Positions 22,545 through 35,849 are shown, counted from the first letter of the stretch. The stretch is DNA of 64,000 nt from Sphagnum compactum (GCA_965153455.1 OZ234494.1:16554001-16618000); one strand, 5' to 3'. Notes: generated by a model from the sequence alone, not told the origin. Program-made: numbers and translations.

Positions 22545-24562
22545 ATGGGGAAAGATTCGTCAATGAAAGCGGCGATGGAGAGTGGATTCAAGCGCCGTGC
22601 CTGTAAAAGGAACCTGGCCATAGTGGTGGCTGTGGTGGCGACGAATCTTGTGGCGCTCTGCGTGTACCAGGCGTTGCAATCGCAGGTGCAGAAATCGGAT
22701 CATGGCAACCGGCCGGTTAATCTGCAGAAGGAAATGTCGAACGATCATCATCAGCAGCAGGTGGAATTTTTGGATGCGACGACAAATGGGTTTTTGGACA
22801 GACGCTCGGAGGTGGAAAATATGCAGCTTACAGCGACGAAGATGGAACTAGAGGAGGTTCACCAGCAACTGCAGAGCGTGAGACGCGAACTGGAGGAATC
22901 TCTGACGAATTATCGTCAAGTGTTTGATCAACTCATGAAGCAAAATGCAGAGATTGCTGCTGATCACGATAAAACACCGGTAGCTGCTGGGGACTCCTCA
23001 TGTCCAAAGATCGGCGAGCAAGAGATGTTGAAGGATCTAAGCCCAGAGTTTCAGCACTTCATAGCACCGAGAAAGCTGCCGCTGGGTTGGAATCCTGCCC
23101 TGAGCTCTAACACCATGGTGTTGAACGTCGGCCACGGCTGTGTAGCTAACAAGGAGCTTCTGGACAAGTTCATGAACTATCAAGTGGGTGGAGTCTGCCC
23201 TGACGACGATGATCTTGCGCAGAAGCTGATGGGTAGTGGATGTGAGCCTCTTCCTCGTCGCAGGTACTTATCATCTTTTACTGCTTCGCTTCCTTGTCCC
23301 CTAATACCTGCAAACCCTCTCCCACATAGGGTGGTCAGCAATTCTGGAATTTGGTTGGATTTTCTCTACAGTTTGCGAAGCCATTGTAATTTACAGACTT
23401 GTCCACATTCAGCTTAAAGTTCTCACATGTTTCTTATGATCAGTTCAAACCCATTGCTCAACAGTAATCTACTGTGAAGGTCTGCTTGCGTGTTCTGCTA
23501 GTAAATCTATGCATGAGCATAGATCTATTGTACATAGCAGGTTGTGACATTGAGAGTTAAGACACATTCCTCTGGGAGACCCATTTGTGGATCATTCAAG
23601 GAGCACAATCAGGATGTTGAGCATATTGATATCATAAATTTCTTTATGGTCACTCATTGATGATATCAAAACAGTCAACATCCTGATCTGCATTGAGCCT
23701 CCAAATGACTCTCATGAACAAATCAGTACAACAATGAAAGAATTTAGGAAAAGGAAGAGGTATATACATACATGTCCATCATCAAGACTGTTGGTCTGGG
23801 TCATGTGGGGCGGAGTGCAGGTGCCTAGCAAGAATTCCAATTGGATTTACAGAGCCACATCCATTCCCAGAGTGCCTGTGGGCACACGTGCCAGACAGTA
23901 ACATCCACTGGTCAGCATATGCTTGCAAGAGCTTTGAGTGCCTCAATACCCGACGCATGCGCGAGGAATCCAAGTATGCAGATTGTGTTGATTGCTTTGA
24001 TTTGGGAGGGAAAGAAAAATTCCGATGGACAAAAGCCACAACTGGGCCTCTAGATTTTCCAATCCCTCAAGTCCTGAAGTTGAAAAATGGAGGCATTCGT
24101 ATAGGATTCGACATGGGAGGTGGAACTGCCACATTTGCAGCTCGCATGAGGGAGTATAATGTGACCATTGTAACATCAACTCTGGATACAGGTGCACCAT
24201 TTAATAACTTTGTCAGTCTCCGAGGGCTGGTGTCTATGCACCTCTCCATCTCACAACGTGTTCCGTTTCGAGACAACACCTTGGACCTTGTGCACTCCAT
24301 GCATATCTTGTCCAACTGGATTCCCACTGACACATTGGAGTTCATACTATATGACATTGATCGTGTCCTTCGTCCTGGTGGGCTGTTTTGGCTGGATCAT
24401 TTCTTCTGCATGAGGTCCCAATTAGATAGTGACTATGTGCCATTGATAGACAAATTGGGGTACAAGAGGCTTAAGTGGGTGGTTGGTGACAAATCAGATC
24501 GAGGAACAGAAGAAGTTTACCTGTCAGCTGTGCTGGAGAAACCAACTGAAGCAAGGTTGTAA
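22545..24562 (+). CDS. type II membrane SAM-dependent methyltransferase-like protein
   Basis: Two exons, 22545-23263 and 23821-24562, joined at phase 2 (CGCAG|GTACTT donor, GTGCAG acceptor), encode 486 aa. A short basic cytosolic tail (FKRRACKR at 15-22) precedes one transmembrane helix at about 24-44. A charged coiled-coil stem follows (about 88-140), then a lumenal C-terminal region. The segment CLARIPIGFTEPHPFPECLW (241-260) and a Cys-rich stretch (about 275-299) are characteristic of a plant-specific group of uncharacterised methyltransferases. The SAM-binding glycine loop is GFDMGGGTATFAARM (335-349), and VLRPGGLFWLDHF (422-434) matches the class I methyltransferase post-motif. Golgi location is inferred from type II topology. 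The substrate is unknown; cell-wall polysaccharide is a guess by analogy. Confidence 0.9.
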
Positions 24563-27265
24563 GATAGATTTCAGATCTAGTTACACTCTCCATACTGCAG
24601 GCATCTATTATGCAACAGGACTCCCTCCAACTCGAACTGAGAGCTTGTCAAATCCATTGAATTCTGCTCCCAGTTTGAAGAATGAGCTGGATACCATTTA
24701 TAACAATTTGTAAGCAATTCCAAATTTCCCCCAAGTCTTTAGGTTGTGGGCTCATCACATAATTTTTGTACACGTCACAAGCTTTGAGATGATACATCAC
24801 AATTTTCTATGAATTGAGTAACACACCCCTCCTCCCCCCAGCATTCAAGCAACCTGGACCCTTATCTTGTAGCACTGTTTTTATCAGTTTTGATTGGATT
24901 TGGAAATGACACTGACATACATGTGTGCACACAGACCATGAGAAGTCACCTCATTTTCTGTGGATGCACAAAAGCCACAAAACCTGCAACGAGATTTAAA
25001 GCAGCTTCCAATGTTTTCTTCCTGCTTGCTATGAAGTGATCAATGGCTGGAGGGTCCTTGGGGGCTGTGAAGTGAAAAGCAGTAGTTAAGACAGCAAGAG
25101 TGGTTATGTTACCCCTGTCAGGTTTACCATCAGTATTCAGTGCCTACCATGGCTGCCTATTAAGGTCAAATCTGCACAGAATAAATTGATGCACACATCA
25201 GTACTCTTTTGGCAAGTTTGTCCATTTTGCATCTCTCATTATATTTTACAGTTCATGACAGGTATTTCCCTATGACAACTTCCCCTGAAGTGTTCTTGTC
25301 AGAAACAATAAGGGAGAGAAGGAGAGCAGTTCAGTAGGACAAAAACCCTGCAAGCCCAAAATGGAGGGACTGTAGTATATCTTAATATAACTTGTCCCTG
25401 CAAATGGCTGAGATATCTGCATCACCCATCAAGCACCAATTGGCCAGGATCACCCATCAATTCCCCTGCTCCAGCATGTGAGCTTTTCTGCGCTCATGAT
25501 TTTAGCACACCTATGTCATAGTCAAAACGCACCCCACAAATCTCCCTTGAAACATCAACCAGGGAGTGAGTTCTCATCATGCATGGATTGAGAGATCATG
25601 AACTGACAGATGTTAGGACTCACCTCTGTGGCACGTGATCTTCAAAATATCACAACCGTTTCCCCTGCTATTAAAACACCAATCACCGTATCTCTTGGAT
25701 TCTTCTTTTGTGTAGAGTTGGGTGGCAGTTCCATTTTGACGCACACAAGCACCTTGCATATTTGTACAGTGAACTTCTTGCGGTTGCCCTTGCTGCTTGG
25801 ATGGTGATCTCAACATCTCTTGAATTTTTTTGAAGATTAGCCTGAACAATCCTATTATCTACAGGGAGTTGCCCATAATATCTCTTTATAATAGCTCAGG
25901 AAAGAGCAGTAAATATGTAACCACATATCTGTAGCTCAAATCAGCAGTTGGCAAGAAAATACTCACATAACATGATACAGTCACCATAAGAGGCTACTTA
26001 TCATCCACTATCAAGCAATACTCCATTAGTTGAATCAGCAATTAGTGTGAGAAAAGCATAGCAAAATGGTAATTTGGTGATTAAAGAACAATTTGCTGAA
26101 CAAATTTGTCATGTTGAACATGCCAGGAACAGTCCTACTCTGAAGTGCATAAAAACTTCTATATCCAACATAGTGCACCTACCTCCTAGTAGTACTGTGG
26201 TGGACAACAGCATGACATAAATATAGGATTTCTCCAGGCAGAAACAGTGTCTATATATAATCACAGATTTCCTATGCAGGAAAAGTATACCCAGTTTTAC
26301 TGAAGAAATTGGTGTACTGTGTGTGTTTTCAACAGTGTGTATTGAATAGTACCTACTAAATTGGTTTTCCAGCAATGATCACCTTCTGCAGCAAACCATA
26401 GGTCTTGGAAATGATTGCATGCAGCAAAGCAAAAACATTGGTAGCCCAGCAAGTTGCAATCAGGTACAAAGGGGAAGTCCAAGGGGGAGCAGTACCACCC
26501 TCACCAAAATTCCCTATACAAAGTTGAGCTGGTCCCAGGTATAAAAATGCAATATGTAAGGCTATTGAGAAAATTATCATCAATAATGACCCATGGTAAT
26601 GTAGGTACAGATTGCAGTCTTCCCCAACTGTTTCTCCAGAAGCCATGAGACTTGGAGTCAAGAGCCCACTTTCCTTTCACTTAAATGAAGCATCTGTGAC
26701 ACAAGTGACCAGTACAGAATAGTCAGCTGGATATGTATGAGTTGAATTCTTCAGGGTTTCAATAGTCTGTTCTTACCTTATAAATTGACCTAATCCTGCC
26801 AGACTCTTGATTTCAGAAGGCACCCAACAAAACCGAAGACATCATGGGTTTCTGTTTTTGGTTTGATCCATGCCAGAGAATCTAATCTGTTTAATCTAGG
26901 GTTAATAGGACAAGCTCAATGATCAACTCCATCATCTACAGTCAGGTAGATAAGTACTAAAATGGGAGCAGGACATGCTTTAAGATGCAAATGAGCACCA
27001 TCCATCCACTATGAACTGCATACAAATGGTCACATGTGCTGAGCAAACAATCAAAGCTTCCTAAGGACTAGTTGCAATTCCTTTCTTTGAGCACCAGTCT
27101 TTTGGATCTGACACAAATTGGGTACCTACAGTAGAGTCTAAAGAAAGGCAAGCACAAAATTTCTATGAGTAGAAACCTGTAAACTACAGACTGATCAGCA
27201 TCCAGTGACACTGCCTTGGTTATAATTTGGTTTTATAAAGAATAAGTACACACCCAGAAATGTAC
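24563..27265. other. intergenic DNA, no confident gene
   Basis: The first few hundred bases are the methyltransferase 3' UTR. A minus-strand ORF at 26356-26661 has two hydrophobic stretches, but I could not connect it to splice sites or a family. Confidence 0.45.
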
Positions 27266-27766
27266 CGCTCTTAGCTCGCAGTCTTCTCTCCTTTGATGTG
27301 CGTTTCTTGAGCAGTTTGTGGTGTGGATACAGAGTACTACTCTGCCCACACAAAATTTCTCAAAACAGGCATAACAAAAATCTCAAAGTAACTGGTATAT
27401 CCAGTATGAGTCTATCAAACGTCTACTAGGAGCACGCAGATGGCAGAGCTATTTTTCATTTTGCAAAGTCATGGCCAAATTGCATATCAAAACAAATTTT
27501 CAAGCGTTCATACACATATTGCAATGCATTGCATCTGCAGCTACCTCCTTTTGGAGTTTGGCGGAGGCAAGGTCAGTCACAGTCGCGGCATTTTCCTGGT
27601 CCTCAGACTGCACAATCCTCAGGGCTATTGTTGAACCCGCACCTGGCACAAGTTCCGCAGTGGTTTTGGCAGCAATCTTGAAGCTGGCCTTAGACTTCGG
27701 AACCCTGCTGTGTCCAAAAAGAGGCCCAGTGAGACAACGAACAAACAGAGCTCTCGGCCCTCTCAT
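27266..27766 (-). CDS. hypothetical gene, two putative exons (incomplete)
   Basis: An ATG at 27766 opens a coding-like exon (27545-27766, 74 codons; basic N-terminus then KASFKIAAKTTAELVPGAGS). It could splice at GAG|GTAGCT to a second exon (27266-27341) after GGGCAG, which encodes a very basic segment (HHKLLKKRTSKERRLRAKS) and ends at G|GTACAT. Phases agree (0, then 1). The basic N-terminus suggests organelle targeting and the second exon resembles an RNA- or ribosome-binding tail, but I recognise no family and cannot place the 3' end. The ATG lies only 18 bp after the stop of the serine-rich ORF on the same strand, which argues against two independent genes. Confidence 0.28.
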
Positions 27767-27784
27767 GATTCTCTCTTAGTTAAT

Positions 27785-28261
27785 CTAGTATGAAACCGAG
27801 CTATCCAAAGCGTGATTATAAGAAAAGCATTGGCAAATGCAAGTGCAATGGAGGTCCTGCATCTGGAAATGTTTCCAAACGTACTGTAGCTGGTCGTCCG
27901 AAGGAGATATTATTCTCACTTCTTCGACTGACGGCCCCAGAATCTCCTCTTTCTTACAAGCAATCAATGCCTTGTCGTTGAGCGCATCGGTGCGTAATTT
28001 CGTCTCAGAACTTTTGCTGGCCGACATGACTCGATTGGATCTTCTTGCAGCAAATGGCACCGTGAATCGCTTCCCGCTGCGGTTGTCTCCCACAGGCTTA
28101 GACGAAGCTGTCTCTGCAGTGGCATGCGGTCCTTTAGCCGTTGAAGAGGATGATGATGCTCGTATGGGACGACCAGCCCAGCTCTTTTCACTTGACCGGT
28201 GAAGGCGGCAACGAAAGGAGCCCGCGTGCATTGTAGGTGCACAAAGACAGGTTCGAGCCAT
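27785..28261 (-). CDS. small serine-rich-like protein with CLC(A/S)PT..H.GSFRCRLH motif
   Basis: The ORF from the ATG at 28261 encodes 158 aa; the open frame extends upstream only through non-ATG codons. Its N-terminus contains CLCAPTMHAGSFRCRLHRS (about residues 5-23), the signature of a plant family annotated as serine-rich protein-like, whose function is unknown. A Ser/Lys/Arg-rich, disordered-looking region (about 24-100) follows; the last 60 residues are unlike anything I know, and the true 3' end may differ. Context at the start (AAGGATGGC) is favourable. It is divergent from RPL27A, 1.8 kb away. Confidence 0.65.
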   Translation of the reverse strand: MARTCLCAPTMHAGSFRCRLHRSSEKSWAGRPIRASSSSSTAKGPHATAETASSKPVGDNRSGKRFTVPFAARRSNRVMSASKSSETKLRTDALNDKALIACKKEEILGPSVEEVRIISPSDDQLQYVWKHFQMQDLHCTCICQCFSYNHALDSSVSY

Positions 28262-30045
28262 CCTTGAAACTGCACAAGGATGTAACTTCTTCAACCGTGA
28301 AACTTCGACTCAATGGCTCTGGTAGTGCTTCGATCCTGAGCGATAGCAGTCGCAAGGAACTACGATGCAGAAGCTCTTCAAAGCCTCGGCAGATCTGTAA
28401 CAAGCAGCATGGAGTTATCAGGATAAACGCACTCGAGAAGTGATCAATACTTTGTTGTACAGTGCAGATCACGTTGATTACGGGTTGCCAGCCCAACTCT
28501 TGACGCTTACGGATTATTGACGAATGATCTGCTACGATTATACTTGTAGAAGCGCGACCTGCGAACAATATCGGGACTGCAATTGTGGTGCGTAACCAGT
28601 CGCTCCCCACCGTGGAAAACAGTCACTTTCCCTCCATTCACTGTAAGGCTCTAACGGCGCCTCAGAGAAGCTCGGAAGCATCAAAGCAATGAAGAACTAT
28701 ACATCGAAACAAGAAAATCAGAGAATGCGATGCATAGGACGTGGTGCATACGTAAAGGGAAATTAGGCAGTGAAACTGCACGGAATCAAATAGTGTTCGT
28801 ATGCAAAAGACAGCGCTTATGACTAAAGACATAATACGGAGTAACCGGGTGCGCGTTGAAGGCGTTTTTATCTCAAGAAAGACGGAACAAATTGTCCGTT
28901 CCACAAAACCTTCAGAACAAGGTAAAGAACGATCAAGTCTTGTACCCTGTTCTAACAAGAGTCGAGACTTACAACAACAACAACGACGATAAAAAGACGT
29001 TGACGCACTGATTCACGCAGACGAAGCAGCGATCACCGAAATTCGAACATAGTGATTGTAGACCTTGAAAAAAGAAAGCGCTGAAATGGTTCGCTACTGG
29101 ATGCACGTTAGCATTACCATTTCCATTGAATACTACAGAATTACAAGCAATCGCAAACACAAAAACTTTCATACAATAATCGATGAGAAATTCGCAACGA
29201 GACAGGTGAAGATTACCTGGACTTAAGACGTCGTGATGCAAGGGCGAGTTCTTCACGTCTGCCGTATCAGTGCGACGATGCGTTTCACCGCCAAACAAAA
29301 TTGTTCCGACGATGACTGATCAGATTGGCCGTCACAACGTTCCAGAGCACCACAGACCAACAACAATCGTCTACTGCCCCACCGCTGCCAGTGACACTTT
29401 ATTCAAATGCAGCCAGCCGCGATTGATCATCAGGACACAACAACTCGATGCCGGAGCTTAGAATTATTATAGGTCCAGACTTTCATTCAATTCGTGGATA
29501 CAAGGTGGGGCCACATGATCATAGCAAAACCAACATGAAATATTGCGGAAAGGGGAAAATACAAATTAGAAAATCAGATGATACGATCCCCCAAAACTGA
29601 TGATCCGATAAACTCAATACATGTGACTGCCGCATCCCAAAGCGCGATTGAAGGCGAGACGATAGAAGAGAGAGAAACACGCAGGAGACGAGAACGCGGA
29701 CAGAGCAAGACCCGGGACACGAACGTGAGGGAAGGGAAAGGATGGAGGAAACCCGGCCCGTGATTGTGGCCGCGGGTGACCACGACCCGGTCCCAGTTTC
29801 AGGTTCCAAATCCAGATCCCAAACCCAGATCCCATATCATCCAGAGAGAGGCCGGCCTTGTGAACTCGATCCCAAGCGGACGGATTTGATGCATCTAAAA
29901 TGCATCGGCTTTGGTGGGCCGTAAGATTAAATATTGGGGTTTGGAGCTCAGGAAGATAGTTCGCTTTGAGTCTCTTGTTCGTTTGTTGTTTTTTTGCTTG
30001 TGGGAGGCGGCTGTTCCGTGGCTCTCTCGGATCTGTGCGATCGAC
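28262..30045. promoter_or_regulatory. divergent intergenic region between the serine-rich gene and RPL27A
   Basis: A GC-richer segment without supported coding sequence. TGGGCC at 29915-29920 matches the site II element (TGGGCY) typical of plant ribosomal-protein promoters and lies 126 bp before the RPL27A start. The T/G-rich stretch after 29960 is probably the RPL27A 5' UTR. Confidence 0.45.
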
Positions 30046-30486
30046 ATGACGACGCGGCTGAAGAAGAATCGGAAGAAGAGGGGTCACGTTTCAGCTGGCC
30101 ATGGTCGTATTGGGAAGCACAGAAAGCATCCCGGAGGAAGGGGAAACGCTGGAGGTATGCATCACCACAGGATCTTGTTCGACAAGTACCATCCAGGTTA
30201 CTTTGGGAAAGTAGGGATGAGATACTTTCACAAGAGCACCAACAAGTACTACTGCCCGATCGTGAATGTGGACAAGCTCTGGTCTCTGGTTCCCGAGGCC
30301 GTGAGGAAGAAGGTAGACGGGGAGAAGAGTGCGCCTTTACTGGATGTAACGCAGCATGGCTTCTTCAGAGTGCTCGGGAAAGGAGACCTCCCTGAACAAC
30401 CCATGGTGGTGAAGGCCAAGTTCTTCTCCAAGCTCGCCGAGAAGAAAATCAAGGAGGCAGGCGGTGCTGTCGTTCTTACTGCTTAA
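30046..30486 (+). CDS. RPL27A: 60S ribosomal protein L27a (uL15)
   Basis: An intronless ORF encodes 146 aa, the usual length in plants. It starts [20 protein letters not shown] and continues with the glycine/histidine-rich [20 protein letters not shown] segment that buries into 28S/5.8S rRNA. It contains KVGMRYFH and the [14 protein letters not shown] block, and ends [14 protein letters not shown]. The longer in-frame opening upstream is 5' UTR because the family N-terminus starts exactly at 30046. The protein is a core large-subunit component. Codon usage is richer in GC than the flanks, as expected for a highly expressed gene. It appears intact. Confidence 0.97.
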   Translation: MTTRLKKNRKKRGHVSAGHGRIGKHRKHPGGRGNAGGMHHHRILFDKYHPGYFGKVGMRYFHKSTNKYYCPIVNVDKLWSLVPEAVRKKVDGEKSAPLLDVTQHGFFRVLGKGDLPEQPMVVKAKFFSKLAEKKIKEAGGAVVLTA

Positions 30487-33400
30487 TTAGGGTTTGAGGA
30501 GTACTTAAGCTCTGTGGGTGGTTTAGGGTTTGTTGGACACGAGGTGCAGAGATTGCTAGACTCATGTTAGAGCATCTGAAGCAGTTATAGGTCTGCTGTA
30601 GGACGACATTAAGCTTATCAATTGAAGATGCTGCTGAATAGCCCCGCCTTGATCCTCTACTTTTCTATCTCATGGCAGTGCGTTTTGTATTAGTTCACCC
30701 TGCACTCTTGCATCCATTTTCTATCAGCAAGTCTTGCTCTCTGACACCTGTTGTTATTGCTCAGGAAATCTAGACTCTGTGTGTCTGTAGTCTATTTTTC
30801 TTCCTATCTTGCTAAATTGTTGGATAGATTCACATGAACGCTTTCCACCAAGGCTGAGTGTATCTAGTTCTAGCCCCTGCAGATTGAATACTACCCTGTA
30901 TGCAACTGTCTTTAGCTTTCTTTTATACTGGTCTCATGGTTTGCAGTTTCTGAATCCATACCCAGTGATGCCTCCTGGATTTTGCTGCTGTGATGGTTTT
31001 CTTGTTGCAATCTTATAGCATTTTCTGGTCTGGTTTTCTATCGCACAACCATCAGAACATCAGAACATGAAAATGTGTCATCTGGGGCAATGTGGGGATG
31101 AATCCTGTTCAGGAAGAGCATGCACGAAGATGCACCAACACATTATTATTATTTAGCAAACCATAAACAAATTCATTTTTTTACACATGTCACATGTTAT
31201 GCATTCTCGAAGGCTTGCCACAATTCACAATTCATGGCTTGGATTTGGGTATCGACATTATTTCCTCTTTGGAATATATTTTGTAAGTTGTTAGTCATGT
31301 TTGCATCAAAGTGGCAATAGTCTTAGCATTGAACATTTTCAATTTTATCATAAAATAGTGCCCCAAAGCTTCAAATGACCATTAGAGACCATCCAAATGG
31401 GGAATGTGATTCCATTTTTTTGTGGCGTTTGAAATCAAAACTTGCAACACCTTGTTTGTTGTGATCATAGTTTTAAGCTTGCAATCAAGATGGAAGCATG
31501 AAAAGGGAAATGGGTTGGGAGAGTGTTTTGAGATTCTATGCACTTTCACAAGTGTGAGAAAGTGTATAGAAAAGAGTGAGTCTCAACTAGTGTTGGGTGG
31601 ATATTTGGATTTTTTGGATATCCGCCTCGAATATCATTCTAAATATTAAAAAATGACATCCGGTGGATATCACTAGGAGTGATATCCAGTGTTTCATAGA
31701 AGGAGTCAAATCGCCTTTGATTGGAACATGTCATATGCCATTCGAAAATTCTTTCAAAGACCTACAACTTTGCCATTTAAAAGGTCTCAAATAAAAAACC
31801 GTATGAAAGAGTTATGAGCTCACAAAATATAGCACATTCATAATCTGAAAATTTCAAAACTCTCACTTGAGAGTCTTGAAATTTGTGCCACTTTGATATA
31901 GTCCTCATTGCTATTTATAAAGTATTTAAGGAGGGGAGTGATGACTCTTCCTAAGACCAAGCTATGATAATTCATGTGTGTTTTCCGTAACTTCATGAAT
32001 GCACACAATACTTGTAAAATTTTGGAAACCTTTGAAATGTTTTTTGTCCCAAATTTTCAAATGGCCATAACTATTCACCATTAAGCTTATTTTGACAAGG
32101 CTACCTCACCATACTGTAGTTCACATTTAAATATTTCCAATAAGATAGAAATCACTTGATTTTGACAAATTTTGATCTTTTAAATCACCTTTGAGAAGGG
32201 CCAATAGGCAATGTTGTACATTTAGGACTCCTAGTCCCAACACTCATGTTGGTAGTTCAACTTGAGATTCCTAATTTAATGCTTCACTCACACACCCACA
32301 TACTTTCAGGTCCCATCTCATGTGGGAGCATGTTTGCATTTTCTTGCTCCCATTAAATACTAAATGTATGCATAGTTGACTAGACCAATTTGGATGTAAT
32401 TTGAACAAATTTTGTCTAAGTGTGGTTCTCATTGTAATGTTCATATTGTGTGATACATTTTGAAATTTGTCTATATGGATTTTATTTGAGGATCTTATCT
32501 TGAATGTTTATATGATATACAAATTCACATTGCAAACTTTTGAAAGCCATAAGAGTCATAGACTTTCAAAGGCAAAACTATGAAATGTAATCCTCAAATT
32601 TATTCTGGATATGGACTTTGAAATGGGCCATTGATTTATTTTATGGTGGTTAGAAGCTTGAAATTATTGAAAAATACATATTAAAAAAAACTCAAAAATT
32701 TTAGTTCATTTCATATGTCAATTATGTATTATGAACTTTTTTATCTTTGAAAGCAAGTGGTTTTTTAGAAAGTTCATGTTATTTCTACCAAAAAAATTCA
32801 TCTTTTTAACTACTTAGTCCTATGAAGGTTTTTAAAAAATACAATGAAAATGGACTTACATGGGACATAAACATTCCCCTTTTTTGGTTCACTCAATTAT
32901 GCATTCAACCCACTCTATGTTTCAACCCCTTACTTCAAAGCCTAATCTCAACTTCTTATATCATCTTGGGAAGGGTTAGACTTTATTTTCCATTTTGGGA
33001 GTTGATTTTGCACCCAAGTTAGAGTCACAATAATATGATTTTCATCATTGAAATATTTGCTTGTGGTTTTACTTAAACCAAGCCAAGTGTAGATGGCAAC
33101 TTCATGGTTAATAGTCCCTCTAAGCCCTTCCTTCCCACATTGTATGGGGTCCACTTGTCCACCTATCTAAATTTTTAGATTTTGTTCTTTAGATTCGCTT
33201 TTTTTTCCCACCTTTGGCCACCTCAACTTTGTGTTGTTTTATATTTAATCATTTATGGTGATCATGGTATTGATCGGAGTTCCATTCATCACATTGTGAT
33301 GCTATTGAAAAGTAAGCAATAAACTAAACTTTATTATTAAAAAAAAGGATAGCAAAAGGAATATTACACAAGACAAGACTATTGCATTTATAAGTTTGCC

Positions 33401-33669
33401 AAATATAAGGATCATTGACACATTATATATTAAATTAAAATCACAAAAATAAGATCATAGTCAAGTTAAGTGATCTATCTTATAATGTGAAGCTAAATGG
33501 AATATAATTGTTATAAGTAATATACTTTTTAGACCTACAGTACCTTTTTAGATATACTAGGTTTGAACCATTTTTTTTAGCCTACCTTAGTCTAACATGA
33601 ACAAAAACATGAACTAAATTGAGATATTGTCATTATGATGAATGAAATGTACTCCTTGATTTTTTTTTC

Positions 33670-33885
33670 AAGTTCATTTTTTGGTCTTGTGAGTTCAAGA
33701 GACCAAAAGATGAACTCCTTGAAAGAAAAAAGAAAAAAGTCCTATTTAGAAATAAAAGTGCATGTTTTTGGTCTTGTGAGTTCACGAGACCAAATAATCA
33801 ATTATAATTGTGAAAAAATAATAATCTATTAAAAATAAAAGTGCATGTTTTTGGTCTTGTGAATTTACAAGACCAAAAAATTATT
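33670..33885. repeat. three spaced copies of a short palindrome
   Basis: TTGGTCTTGTGA followed by TTCACGAGACCAA-like sequence occurs at about 33681-33707, 33767-33794 and 33850-33879, at intervals of about 86 bp. Each copy folds into a stem of 11-13 bp. The first has an outer extension (AAGTTCAT / ATGAACTC). The spacers share AAAAGTGCATGTTTTTGG, so this is a tandem repeat whose unit contains a hairpin. Confidence 0.75.
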
Positions 33886-35796
33886 TTAAAGAAAAATCAT
33901 TTTTTGAATTTGCAAAAATAGAGCAAGTTGACAAACCGGGAGATGATGAGCAAGGTGATGAAAAAGGAAGAAAACTCTCTAGAAAAAGAAGACCATCATC
34001 ACCAACACCGCCATTGTCATAAACATCAACACAATAAAAATAAATCCAAAATCAACAAATGAGCAAGGTGGTGAGCAAGAAAACATGAGCACATTTAATA
34101 CACAACTTATCTTTCTTGCAACTCAATTTTAGGCCTAAAATGAAATCTTGAAGGCTTGAATCGAAATTGGAATTAATTTTTTTTTGAAAACTTCAATCTG
34201 GTTTTGGTTCTCAATTAGTCTTGGAATTAGACCTTAGGTTTGATTTTGGTTTTCTTTAATGATTGAATGGGGAGGATGATTCCGACCCGATTCTAGTAAC
34301 TAGATCCTAATCATCAAAGTTCCAAGCCCACCCAAATCCAAACTAGGATCCAATTTTAGTTAGGTTCTTGAAACCGAACTAAAACTAAGCTTGGGTAATG
34401 GGGTCCATCGCGGTACCCGGCCAACATTGGTACATACCTTTTACTAAGTGAAAATAAGATCCATGCAACTTATTTTTGTACTATTTTGAGTGCACACAAT
34501 TGGGTGTATAACTTTGCATTCAATTGAATGACAACTTATGATGAAAAGCTAGGGACAAATGATGAAAGAAGAAAGAAATGAGATGACATTTGTTTTTCAT
34601 CCATTGTGCGACTTTTGCAAATTCTAAGGCCCCCTAACTTTCCTAAAAAAATTCCTCATGAAAATTTAGCGAAGTCGATCCTTTTGCAATTCATGGTCCC
34701 AATTTTTTTTTCTCTCTAAGAAACTTGGCCTGACTGTTTTCTCTATACTAAGCAACTTGATTGGGGAAGTGGGGCGAAGTTGCAAAAAGAAATCATCCCA
34801 AAAACCACCTTCTTCCTCCCGAATTGTTTCTTCTTATGAACACAAAAGCGTAAGAAGAATATGCTTCCCAAAAGCCACCTTTTCCCCCCTAAGATTGTTT
34901 CCCATATGAACATTGTAAGAAGAGTTCATTTCAGAAAGTCATTTAGGGAAGAAGATGGATGTTTGGAAAAAGGTTTGAATTCAAAATTTATTGCTTGAAG
35001 AGGTGGTTCTTAACCATTGGCACACAATAGCCTTTTATTTGAAAAATAAGGAAAAGTAATGTTAATTACTACATTTATGATAAATGAAATATATATATAT
35101 ATAGAAAAAATATCTTTTAGTTGGTCACTTGTCTTGCAACATTGTCAAGCCTAGTGTCACATTTAATTTGTTGTTCTTGATTTAGTTCCCCAAGTGGGGT
35201 TGCATGATGGCATAGAACATCAATAATTGATAATATATTTGCCACATTGTAACAACCTTAATTGAAAATTAATCATATAGTGTAATTTGAGGGATATCCC
35301 CAAGTACAATTTTGAACCACTTAAGGTTAATGCGAGGAGGTTTCATGTAATTTCCTTTGAAAAAGGGTGTATTGTTTCAATAGAACCCTGATTGTCCATT
35401 TAAATGTAGCTTAGCCATGGAGTGGAAGAGCTCCTCAATTGTTTACTTCTTATGTTGGGGAAGGCCTTGCTATTTTACACATTGGACCTCAAGCTCTACC
35501 CTCAATTCTCAATGTGTAATGCCTTGACAACAAGGCTTCCCCTATATAGAAAGCAAGTTCATGGTTTTGCAATTTTCATGTTTCCCATTACCTAAGTATT
35601 GTCAATTGTTCATTTTTCATTTTTGAATTCAAAGAACTTAGAAGACAATTGGAATTTTTTATGATCTTTGCAAATTGGTAAACAAGCAACTCATTGCATA
35701 AGGATTCCACCTTTTGTGACAAGTTCAAAATTCAAACAAAAAACTTCCCCTACTAAATAAGAAAACTTCTCATCTAAATGCAAACACAAGGCCATC

Positions 35797-35806
<10 letters not shown>

Positions 35807-35848
<42 letters not shown>
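35807..35848. repeat. (TA)n microsatellite
   Basis: About 20 uninterrupted TA units follow a short TACA run. Confidence 0.95.

Positions 35849-35849
<1 letters not shown>

Noticed and set aside
26356-26661. Minus-strand ORF with hydrophobic stretches that might be a membrane exon
   Set aside because: No splice-consistent neighbours and no family recognised.
29911-30045. N-terminal extension of RPL27A from the longer open frame
   Set aside because: Family N-terminus begins exactly at the ATG at 30046 and the upstream codons match no homologue.
29614-30087. 157-codon minus ORF opposite the RPL27A 5' region
   Set aside because: It overlaps the RPL27A promoter and start, has no family resemblance, and is probably chance in GC-rich DNA.
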